From the NCBI GenBank assembly GCA_030433335.1, contig JAUILL010000006.1, positions 1 to 64,000 on the forward strand: a DNA stretch of 64,000 nucleotides. Reading direction: 5' to 3'. The notes under the pieces are model-generated. The model did not search any database and was not told where the DNA came from. It saw only the letters and a list, made by a program, of their open reading frames with translations. The stretch's first letter is position 1, and every line of letters begins with the position of its first letter. This DNA is from Alphaproteobacteria bacterium (GTDB lineage: Bacteria; Pseudomonadota; Alphaproteobacteria; Rhodobacterales; Rhodobacteraceae). A program made the position numbers and the translations under genes. Below are positions 16,966 to 23,969 of the stretch, piece after piece.

Positions 16966-17565
16966 TTAGATGTCGAGGAAAACCGTCTCGCCTTCGCCCT
17001 GAAGACGGACGTCGAAGCGGTATTTGCCGTCGGCGGTCTTTTTCGCGATCAGCGTGTCCACGCGGGGACGCTGTTCGATACGGGCCAGCAGCGGATCGGT
17101 GCTGTTGTCCTCGTCCTCGAAGTAGATGCGGGTTTGCAGGCCGATATTGATGCCGCGTGCGCAAATCCAGACCGAGATATGAGGGGCCGAGAAGCCGCCG
17201 CCGCGCTGAGCAACCTTGCCCGGTTTCACCGTGCGCAGGGTGAATTCACCGGTTTCGGCATCTGCTGCAAAGCGGCAGTGGCCGGTCACGGCGGGGTCTG
17301 CGCCCTCTTGGCCAGCGAATTTGCCAGACGCGTCGGGCTGCCAGCTTTCCAACAGAGCGTCGCGCATGGCCCAACCGGTGCCATCAAAGACCGAACCCAC
17401 GATCTCGATCACTTCGCCCTTGGCGCCGTCTGCGATGGGGCTCGTGCCGATTTCTTCGTCGTAATAGCCCGCGTTGCCCGCGTAGGTGGGCATCAGGCCG
17501 ATGTGGACGTAGGGGCCAGCGGTCTGCGACGGGGTCTCTACCAGAGTGTCCAGTTTCTGTACCAT
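16966..17565 (-). CDS. pcaG: Protocatechuate 3,4-dioxygenase alpha subunit
   Basis: A 199-residue subunit of the ring-cleaving iron enzyme. It opens with ETPSQTAGPYVHIG, the typical alpha-subunit N-terminus, and carries APHISVWICARGI near residue 135, the equivalent of the iron-binding HIH region of the beta subunit without the full ligand set. The ATG at 17565 lies one base after the pcaH stop with GGAGGGG ahead; the frame stays open further upstream only because it runs through pcaH. The alpha and beta subunits together form the active site. Confidence 0.95.
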   Translation of the reverse strand: MVQKLDTLVETPSQTAGPYVHIGLMPTYAGNAGYYDEEIGTSPIADGAKGEVIEIVGSVFDGTGWAMRDALLESWQPDASGKFAGQEGADPAVTGHCRFAADAETGEFTLRTVKPGKVAQRGGGFSAPHISVWICARGINIGLQTRIYFEDEDNSTDPLLARIEQRPRVDTLIAKKTADGKYRFDVRLQGEGETVFLDI

Positions 17566-17566
17566 G

Positions 17567-18295
17567 TTACATCCCCTCCAGCTTGTTTTCGAACATGGTC
17601 TGGCGGCGACCGCGCAGAACGATGTCAAACTTGTAGGCCAAGAAGTCCAGCGGACGCGAGCTTGCCAGATCCAGCGGCGCGACCAGACGGTCCAGCTGGC
17701 TGCGGTTCTTGATGGTCGCCGCAATCGGGCAGTGGTTGATCAGCGGATCGCCCTCGAAATACATCTGGGTGATCAGGCGCTGGCCAAAGCTGTGACCGTA
17801 GACCGAGATGTGGATGTGCATCGGGCGCCAGTCATTGCCGCGGTTCGGCCAAGGATAGGCACCGGGGCGAATGGTCAAGAACTGGTAGTAGCCGTTCTCG
17901 TCGGTCAGTGTTCGACCGCAACCACCAAAGTTCGGGTCCAGCGGCGCCAGATAGGTGTCTTTCTTGTGGCGGTAGCGGCCACCGGCGTTCGCCTGCCAGA
18001 TTTCAACCAGCGTGTTGGGCACAGCGCGGTTGTTTTCGTCCACAACACGGCCATGCATCAGGATGCGTTCGCCCACAGCGGGGGCCGCGCCCTTGGTCCA
18101 GTTGAGGATCAGGTTATTGTCGAGCGCCCCAAATTTGCTGTGGCCAAAGGTGGGACCGGTTTCCTCGGAGAGGCCGGATTCCATCGACAACAAAGGCAAG
18201 TAAGGGGAACGGGCAACAGAAGTTTTATATGCAGGATCGTATGCGTCTGGGTGCGCTTCGCGATTCCGCGGAATAAGCGGGCCTAAATCAGTCAT
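17567..18295 (-). CDS. pcaH: Protocatechuate 3,4-dioxygenase beta subunit
   Basis: A 242-residue catalytic subunit that binds non-haem Fe(III) and opens protocatechuate between its hydroxyls. The iron ligands can be picked out: Tyr in RYRHKKD, Tyr in PGAYPWPN, and both His in RPMHIHISVYG. The N-terminal IPRNREAHPDAY and the KTSVARSP stretch match the family. The start ATG at 18295 overlaps the last eight bases of pcaC. Length is usual. Confidence 0.97.
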   Translation of the reverse strand: MTDLGPLIPRNREAHPDAYDPAYKTSVARSPYLPLLSMESGLSEETGPTFGHSKFGALDNNLILNWTKGAAPAVGERILMHGRVVDENNRAVPNTLVEIWQANAGGRYRHKKDTYLAPLDPNFGGCGRTLTDENGYYQFLTIRPGAYPWPNRGNDWRPMHIHISVYGHSFGQRLITQMYFEGDPLINHCPIAATIKNRSQLDRLVAPLDLASSRPLDFLAYKFDIVLRGRRQTMFENKLEGM

Positions 18296-18674
18296 CAGAT
18301 GCCGCCTCCATTTCGGCATAGGTGGCTTTCGCCAATTTCAAGGCATGGTTCGCGCGTGGGACCCCGGCGTAGATGGCAACGTGCTGAAAGGCTTCCAGAA
18401 CGTCACGCTTGCTTGCGCCGGTACGGGCCGTGGCCCGGATATGCATGGGGATCTCTTCGAAGTTTCCGGTCGCGGCCAGCAGCGCCAGCGTGATCATCGA
18501 GCGTTCGCGGCGGCTAATGCCGTCCGAGGACCAGACAGTCCCCCATGCGCCCTCTGTGATCAGGGTTTGGAAAGCGAGATCGAAATCGGTTTTGTTGGCC
18601 TCGGCGCGGTCTACGTGGGCGTCGCCCAGAACTTCGCGGCGGGTTTTCATGCCGGTGTCAAAACGGTCGGACAT
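18288..18674 (-). CDS. pcaC: 4-carboxymuconolactone decarboxylase
   Basis: A 128-residue small decarboxylase of the CMD/AhpD fold that turns 4-carboxymuconolactone into 3-oxoadipate enol-lactone. The key pattern is in HIRATARTGASKRDVLEAFQH, with the MGDAHV-like N-terminal block EVLGDAHVDRA. It is an independent protein, not fused to PcaD as in some bacteria. It overlaps pcaD by four bases upstream (ATGA) and pcaH by eight downstream. Confidence 0.96.
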   Translation of the reverse strand: MSDRFDTGMKTRREVLGDAHVDRAEANKTDFDLAFQTLITEGAWGTVWSSDGISRRERSMITLALLAATGNFEEIPMHIRATARTGASKRDVLEAFQHVAIYAGVPRANHALKLAKATYAEMEAASDD

Positions 18675-19459
18675 CAGGCTGTGGCCTCCAGAAAGTCATT
18701 GATAAGTTTGGCAACCACTTCGGGCTGCTCGACGCAGGGCAAGTGGCCCGCGTCTTCGATAATGTGGAACGCAGCACCGCAAAGCTCGGCCGTGGCCTGA
18801 ACGATTGCGGGGGGCGTGCTGCCGTCCTGATCGCCTGCCATTGCGAGCACCGGCAAGGTCAGGGCGCGGGTGCTCTCGGTCAGGTCTGCTGCAGCGATGG
18901 CCTGACAGCAGCCTATGTACCCCTCGGCGGGGGTGCGGGACAGCATGTTGCGCCATGCGGCCAGTTCGGTGGGTTTGTTTTCGCGGTAGGTCGGCGCGAA
19001 CCAGCGCTCCAGAATGCCGTCGGCCATGGGTTCAATCCCGCCCTTGCGCACGGCATTGACTCGGGTGCTCCACATCTCGTCATTGCCGATCTGGGCTGCG
19101 GTATCCATCAGGACCAAGGCTTTGACCAGATCAGGACGCTTGTCCGCCAGCCCCTGCCCGATCAAGCCGCCAATCGACAAGCCGACAAAGGTGATGTCCT
19201 TCAGGCCCAAATGATCCGCCAGACTCTCGGCATCACGCACCAATTCGTCCATCGAATAAGGGGCTTCGGGACAATCGCTCAGCCCGTGACCGGGTTTATC
19301 GAAGCGCACGATGCGCAGGTCTTGGGGCAGCAAGGGCAACAAGATGTCCCAAACCCGTAGGTCGGTCCCAAGCGAGTTGCCAAACATCACCACGCGGCCA
19401 TCCCGAGGACCTTCGTCACGGAAGTGAACCATCATTTGATCGAACAAAACTGTCTGCAT
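18674..19459 (-). CDS. pcaD: 3-oxoadipate enol-lactonase
   Basis: A 261-residue alpha/beta hydrolase that opens 3-oxoadipate enol-lactone to 3-oxoadipate. The nucleophile elbow is VGLSIGGLIGQG (Ser near residue 93). The acid is in AGDQDGSTPP and the catalytic His in DAGHLPCVEQPE. It is the first gene of the operon and is divergent from pcaQ, so its promoter lies in the 88-base gap that carries the PcaQ-type site. Confidence 0.95.
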   Translation of the reverse strand: MQTVLFDQMMVHFRDEGPRDGRVVMFGNSLGTDLRVWDILLPLLPQDLRIVRFDKPGHGLSDCPEAPYSMDELVRDAESLADHLGLKDITFVGLSIGGLIGQGLADKRPDLVKALVLMDTAAQIGNDEMWSTRVNAVRKGGIEPMADGILERWFAPTYRENKPTELAAWRNMLSRTPAEGYIGCCQAIAAADLTESTRALTLPVLAMAGDQDGSTPPAIVQATAELCGAAFHIIEDAGHLPCVEQPEVVAKLINDFLEATA

Positions 19460-19528
19460 CTGAGTCTCCCTGCGCTGGTGTTTGACATGACCAGACCTCT
19501 ATGAAAATTATAAATCAAGAAAACTCAC

Positions 19529-19544
19529 ATAACCTATGAGTTAT
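19529..19544. promoter_or_regulatory. Probable PcaQ operator
   Basis: The sequence ATAACC-TATG-AGTTAT lies between pcaD and pcaQ, inside a wider inverted repeat CATAAC/GTTATG (19528-19533 and 19540-19545). The PcaQ site described in Sinorhizobium meliloti is ATAACC-N4-GGTTAA, so the left half matches fully and the right half at four of six bases. It sits 70 bases from pcaD and just before the preferred pcaQ start. Assignment rests on sequence likeness and position. Confidence 0.72.
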
Positions 19545-19547
19545 GCA

Positions 19548-20486
19548 ATGATCGACCCACACATTCGTATGCGGCACCTCCGCTGCTTCTTGGAAACTGC
19601 GCGACTCGGGAGCCTGTCTGCCGCTGCAGACACCTTGAACGTCAGCCAACCTGCCGCCTCGAAGACGATCAAAGAGCTTGAGGACATCCTCGGAGTGCCG
19701 CTCTTTGATCGTAGCGGGCGGAGACTGGCGTTGACCGCAGCCGGCAAGGTCTTTCAGCAGCACGCCGGTGCGGCCATGATCGATCTGCAACGTGCGCAGG
19801 ATTTGGTGCGTGACACACCCCGCGCGCCTTCGCGTCTCTCTGTCGGAGCATTGCCGACAGCCGCGACCTTTCTGCTGCCGGAAGCCGCGCTCAAATTCCG
19901 CGATTCCCACCCGGAGTGCCTGCTCCGAGTGACGACGGGTCCGAACTGGATGCTGCTCTCGCAACTCCGAGAGGGCGCGGTAGACATGGTCGTGGGTCGG
20001 ATGCCGCCCGCAGGAGCCGTCGAAGGGCTGAGCTTTCGGCAGCTCTATTCTGAGAAGGTGGTTCCAGTCGTCCGGCCCGATCACCCTTTGGTCGGCCGCC
20101 TCTGGGACCTCGAAGAGATCGGAGCCTATCCGCTGATGCTCCCGCCATCAGGCGCGGTCATTGCGCCTTCTGTTCGGGCCTATCTGCACTCGATCGGCCT
20201 GACGAATGTGACTCCGGCTTTCGAGAATGTGTCTCTCGCTTTTGGCCGGCGGGTTGTCGAACGCTCTGATGTTATCTGGTTTATCTCCCACGGCGTTGTC
20301 GGCGCAGAAATCGAGGCCGGAACGCTCGCCGTTCTGCCGCTAGAAGGTGATTTGTTGGGCGGGCCGGTCGGAGTCTCCATGCGAGAAGAAACCCAAAGCA
20401 GCATCGAGCAGCGGGACTTTATCGCCGCCCTCTTGGACACCACGAAAAGCCATCCGACTCGGCAGTCGAGAGAGCAATTCTCCTGA
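19548..20486 (+). CDS. pcaQ: LysR-type activator of the pca operon
   Basis: A 312-residue LysR regulator. The winged helix (about residues 5-65) reads MRHLRCFLETARLGSLSAAA with SQPAASKTIKELEDILGVPLFDR; the C-terminal ligand domain follows from about 90. PcaQ proteins respond to 3-carboxy-cis,cis-muconate or its lactone and switch on pcaDCHGB. The ATG at 19548 is preferred to that at 19536 because the family begins MID and because the upstream ATG falls inside the operator palindrome. A small hairpin (20493-20506) lies just after the stop. Confidence 0.92.
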   Translation: MIDPHIRMRHLRCFLETARLGSLSAAADTLNVSQPAASKTIKELEDILGVPLFDRSGRRLALTAAGKVFQQHAGAAMIDLQRAQDLVRDTPRAPSRLSVGALPTAATFLLPEAALKFRDSHPECLLRVTTGPNWMLLSQLREGAVDMVVGRMPPAGAVEGLSFRQLYSEKVVPVVRPDHPLVGRLWDLEEIGAYPLMLPPSGAVIAPSVRAYLHSIGLTNVTPAFENVSLAFGRRVVERSDVIWFISHGVVGAEIEAGTLAVLPLEGDLLGGPVGVSMREETQSSIEQRDFIAALLDTTKSHPTRQSREQFS

Positions 20487-20588
20487 AGGAAACGGTCCGT
20501 TGACCGCATGGGGCCACCCTGATCGGTTTACTTATGCAATATTGATAATATATATTTGCAAAAATAACTAAGACTGTGACAGCCAACT

Positions 20589-21017
20589 ATGCGCATCGCC
20601 ATTCTGGAGGACGACCCTCTTCACTCCGAACTTCTTAAGCGATGGTTGACCCGCTCTGCCACGAACCAAGTGCTGTGCTTTCGGACGTTTACCGAGTTGA
20701 TGTCCTTTTGCGAACAGGCCTCTCATATTCCCTGCGTAATTATTCTGGACGCCTATCTTGACGGGAAAATGTCAGATGGTCTGATCAAGGATATCCGCAA
20801 ATCCGCCAAGAATTTTCGCGATTTCGGTATTGTGCTGACATCAAGCCTGCCAGAGACGCACAATCTCGAAATTGCTTCGACATGGGATATCGACGCGTTT
20901 CTGGATAAGGACCAAGCCACTGCGGTGGCTTTGGAAATTTCAGTGACCCTCGCCCACCGCGCTGCGAAGCTTCGGAGTGAGCGGAGTGATGCCCTAAAGC
21001 GCCGAGACCAGAGATAA
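20589..21017 (+). CDS. Stand-alone response-regulator receiver protein
   Basis: A 142-residue protein consisting of one receiver domain and a short basic C-terminal tail with no output domain. Acidic residues Glu7-Asp8-Asp9, phospho-acceptor Asp54 in IILDAYLDG, Thr84 in IVLTSS and Lys107 in FLDKDQ match the receiver active site. Such proteins act in phosphorelays or, like CheY, by protein contact. It lies between pcaQ and a convergent LysR gene, whose 3' end it overlaps by 24 bases. A soluble chemoreceptor is nearby. Partner kinase not identifiable here. Confidence 0.83.
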   Translation: MRIAILEDDPLHSELLKRWLTRSATNQVLCFRTFTELMSFCEQASHIPCVIILDAYLDGKMSDGLIKDIRKSAKNFRDFGIVLTSSLPETHNLEIASTWDIDAFLDKDQATAVALEISVTLAHRAAKLRSERSDALKRRDQR

Positions 21018-21851
21018 TTTCGGCAACACCAGCGCGTTTTCCTCTCTTGTCAAACCAGTGCGTGCCGCCGCCACGAGGGCACCGACGACCGGATGCGCCT
21101 CCTGACCGACTGGAACGATCAGGAAAATCTCTTCCTCAATGACGGGAAACGATTTCATGAGCCGCAAACCGCGATGACGCAGCGCGAGGTCCATCGGGAA
21201 CACGCCGACCAAAGGGGCGTGACAGACGGTTTCCAGAACGCTGTTCACGTCGTGAGTGACGATACGTGCTTCGCCAAAAGCCTCGATCATCGCCGCCGAG
21301 GCGCGGTCCTCTTGATGGCTTCCTGCAATGCGCACCCACCCCTGTGGCCGGCCTTGAAAATTCGCGCCGCACCACACAGCCCGCCGCATATGGCCCACAG
21401 AGATCTGAGTCTCGCCCACTGTTGTGATCGGCAGGCTCGTCAGCGTGCAATTCAGGTCTCCGACCTCACTTGGCTGTTCCAAGCAACTTAAGGTCAGCGA
21501 AATGTCTTGGCGCTTTGCCACCATTGCCCCGATTTCAGCCAGCATTGCGCTACCTCGGAGGTTCGGATCGACGCGGATCGAAACATTCAGTTGATCGGAT
21601 GTTGCGGCTTCGACCATTTCAGCAAGATGCCATTCGGTCTTTTCAGCCCACCGGATCATCCCCATCGCAAAGGGCGTTGCCGACCAGATCACGCCTTTCT
21701 TGGTGAACAACGGGTTCCCCAATTCCTCAGAGAGTTTGTGAATTCGACGCGAAACCGTCGCCACATTTGCCCCGATGACAGAAGCTGCCGCAGACATTGT
21801 TCCATAGCGGTGCAATGCCAAACAAATTCTCAGATCATTCCAGTTTTCCAT
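20994..21851 (-). CDS. Atypical LysR-type transcriptional regulator
   Basis: A 285-residue LysR-like protein. The helix-turn-helix is ENWNDLRICLALHRYG/TMSAAASVIGANVATVSRRIHKL, close to the branch in which the first residues read WNDLR rather than the classical LRxF. The C-terminal ligand domain is divergent. The ATG at 21851 begins at MENWNDL; the upstream in-frame codons look unlike a regulator. It overlaps the receiver gene tail to tail. Its target cannot be named. Confidence 0.8.
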   Translation of the reverse strand: MENWNDLRICLALHRYGTMSAAASVIGANVATVSRRIHKLSEELGNPLFTKKGVIWSATPFAMGMIRWAEKTEWHLAEMVEAATSDQLNVSIRVDPNLRGSAMLAEIGAMVAKRQDISLTLSCLEQPSEVGDLNCTLTSLPITTVGETQISVGHMRRAVWCGANFQGRPQGWVRIAGSHQEDRASAAMIEAFGEARIVTHDVNSVLETVCHAPLVGVFPMDLALRHRGLRLMKSFPVIEEEIFLIVPVGQEAHPVVGALVAAARTGLTREENALVLPKLSLVSAL

Positions 21852-22049
21852 TACAAATGCTGCCCCAATAGCCGGAACTGAGGCCGCGAAGCTGAAGCGC
21901 GCCGTCACCTCAAAATATTAATTTCAAAAGTAGATTCAGATAGCTGAACGCTCGTACGCATTAACGCTTTTGCATATAAGTAGATCAACTAGAGTTAATT
22001 GCAATAATTTAAAGACAATCTAAAGTCGCATTGCAATTTTGAAAAACTT
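21852..22049. other. AT-rich intergenic region upstream of the LysR gene
   Basis: This stretch is noticeably AT-richer than the rest of the window and contains two ATTGCAAT-like words. It should hold the promoter of the minus-strand LysR gene. I see no gene or RNA structure in it. Confidence 0.4.
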
Positions 22050-22071
22050 AGGGGCGCATCTCTGCGCCCCT
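22050..22071 (-). terminator. Terminator of the chemoreceptor gene
   Basis: Stem GGGGCGCA (22051-22058) with TGCGCCCC (22063-22070), extended by an A-T pair, loop TCTC. On the minus strand it is followed by AAGTTTTTC. It lies 20 bases after the chemoreceptor stop. Confidence 0.85.
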
Positions 22072-22091
22072 CAAAAATTCCATCTGATTAA

Positions 22092-23807
22092 TTATCGACC
22101 CTGCTTCATCAGATAGGCCTGTATCTGGGCCAACATCTCCGGTGACAGCCCTTGTAGCGCATTCTGTTGCGGCGCGGATGGCGTAGGTTTCCGTGTCTGC
22201 GGGCGCAAGCGGAACCGTTGCATCTGGGCTTTGACAGACTGAGTCGAGGCCTCCATCTCGGCAGCCGCCGCTGCAAGCTCGTCCGACTGGTTAGTTACGG
22301 ACATGCTGCTTCGGGTGATGTCATTCACCGCCTCGCTGATTTGCGTGATTCCCCGTGCCTGTTCCGCGCTGCTGCTGGCGATGTTGCTCATCAGGCCGTC
22401 GATTTTCTCGATATCCGTGGTGATGCTCACAAAGGCCGCTTGGGTCTCGTCCGCGAGTTCCACACCAGCTTTAACCTTGGTCCCCGAGCTTTCGATCAAG
22501 TCAGAGGTCTCTCTGGCTGCCTGCGCAGACCGACCGGCAAGGTTCCGCACCTCTTGCGCCACGACCGCAAAGCCACGCCCATGTTCGCCAGCCCGAGCAG
22601 CCTCGACCGCTGCGTTCAGCGCCAGAAGGTTTGTCTGGAACGCGATCTCATCAATAACCTTGATGATCTTGGCGATATCATGGGAGGCGCCGCGAATGTC
22701 GTGCATTGCAGAGACCATGTCCGACATTTTCTGCTGGCCCGACTGGGTGACACCCCGCGCGGCGGTCACGACCTTGCTGATCGAAACACTCGAGTCAGCA
22801 TTGCTGCGCACCATCTGGTCAGTTTCCTCGGTGGTCGCAGAGATTTGCTCGACGGCCGTGGACTGCGCCTGAGCATCCGTGGACAGCGAATTCGCCGACG
22901 AGCTGATTTGCGAGATAGTCACGGAAATCTGCGAAATCTGGTCGTTAATCTCGTGGATCGTCTGGTTCAGAGACGCGTAGGCTTGCTCGAAGGCTTCGAT
23001 AATCTCGCGATAAGCGCCTTCATAGGCCTCGGGATGGATCACACGATCCAACTCGCCATCAACGATCGCCTGAGACAGCCCCTGAATATCGTTCACGACG
23101 GTTTTGAAGGCGTGACGCACATCCTCGATCGCATCATTGATAAACTTGCGGTCACCGCTGAACTGTTCAATTTCGAAGTCCAGATCACCTTTGGCAAAGG
23201 CCTGCATGGCCACAATAATCTTCTTTTTCGTGCTGATATGGCCGTTCACCATATCGTTCACCTGCGTCGCGATAGAGGCATATTCTGCGTCCAGACCGTC
23301 GGTCGCGATCACCTCTTTGATCATTCCGTCCTGATGCGCACGGGCCATTCCCAGAACGCCCTCGATCAGACGTTCAACTTGGGTTTGCGCCTCTTTCAGA
23401 TCGGTCTGGTCTTTCCATTCCACAAAAATCGACACCAGATGCCCGTCGTCCGAGAACTTGGGTGTCGCGCGGAACGACAGATGCTTGCCCCCGATGGTGA
23501 ACTTCCCATCGTGAGGTTTCACCATTCCGGTCACCAAGCGGCGCTGAAAGGCAGGGTTCTTATGGAATTGGTCGATCGACTTGTTCAGCACCGAGCGGGC
23601 ACTAAAATGGGGCAGATCCTGCTGGATTGCCCCTTCGATTGCCTCGAACATCTGGTAGGCGGCATCGTTCACAAAGCGGATCACCATCTCGCTGTCTGCG
23701 ATCATTACCGGGTTCGACAGAACGTTGAGCGCTTCTAGCGCATCCACATCCTCCCATTCTCCGTGCACAAGTTCCATCGCCGAAGGGCGGGCGGTCATTT
23801 GTACCAT
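22092..23807 (-). CDS. Soluble methyl-accepting chemotaxis protein with PAS domain
   Basis: A 571-residue chemoreceptor with no transmembrane segment or signal peptide. A PAS-type sensor occupies about residues 25-145 (PVMIADSEMVIRFVNDAAY at its start). HAMP-like helices follow at about 190-290, and the signalling domain at about 290-535 has its hairpin tip in DEIAFQTNLLALNAAVEAA and GRGFAVVAQEVRNLA. The C-terminus ends in LMKQGR without the CheR-tethering pentapeptide. It should sense an internal cue, perhaps redox or metabolic, and signal to a CheA encoded elsewhere. No che genes are adjacent. Confidence 0.92.
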   Translation of the reverse strand: MVQMTARPSAMELVHGEWEDVDALEALNVLSNPVMIADSEMVIRFVNDAAYQMFEAIEGAIQQDLPHFSARSVLNKSIDQFHKNPAFQRRLVTGMVKPHDGKFTIGGKHLSFRATPKFSDDGHLVSIFVEWKDQTDLKEAQTQVERLIEGVLGMARAHQDGMIKEVIATDGLDAEYASIATQVNDMVNGHISTKKKIIVAMQAFAKGDLDFEIEQFSGDRKFINDAIEDVRHAFKTVVNDIQGLSQAIVDGELDRVIHPEAYEGAYREIIEAFEQAYASLNQTIHEINDQISQISVTISQISSSANSLSTDAQAQSTAVEQISATTEETDQMVRSNADSSVSISKVVTAARGVTQSGQQKMSDMVSAMHDIRGASHDIAKIIKVIDEIAFQTNLLALNAAVEAARAGEHGRGFAVVAQEVRNLAGRSAQAARETSDLIESSGTKVKAGVELADETQAAFVSITTDIEKIDGLMSNIASSSAEQARGITQISEAVNDITRSSMSVTNQSDELAAAAAEMEASTQSVKAQMQRFRLRPQTRKPTPSAPQQNALQGLSPEMLAQIQAYLMKQGR

Positions 23808-23969
23808 TTTGTTTTTTCCATCGATTTATGCATCTGGGGCGGACGGTTCGAGGAAAAGTCATACGATCTAAAGAAGGCACGTTCGTCCGTGACTAGCCAA
23901 ACAAACGTCCCAATCCACTCTAGGATTAGGCCGATGGTCTTAATTTTTGAAAAAAGATATCCACAGGAG

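Noticed and set aside
22167-23738. Plus-strand frame of 523 codons opposite the chemoreceptor
   Set aside because: Antisense to a well-conserved signalling domain; no recognisable protein features.
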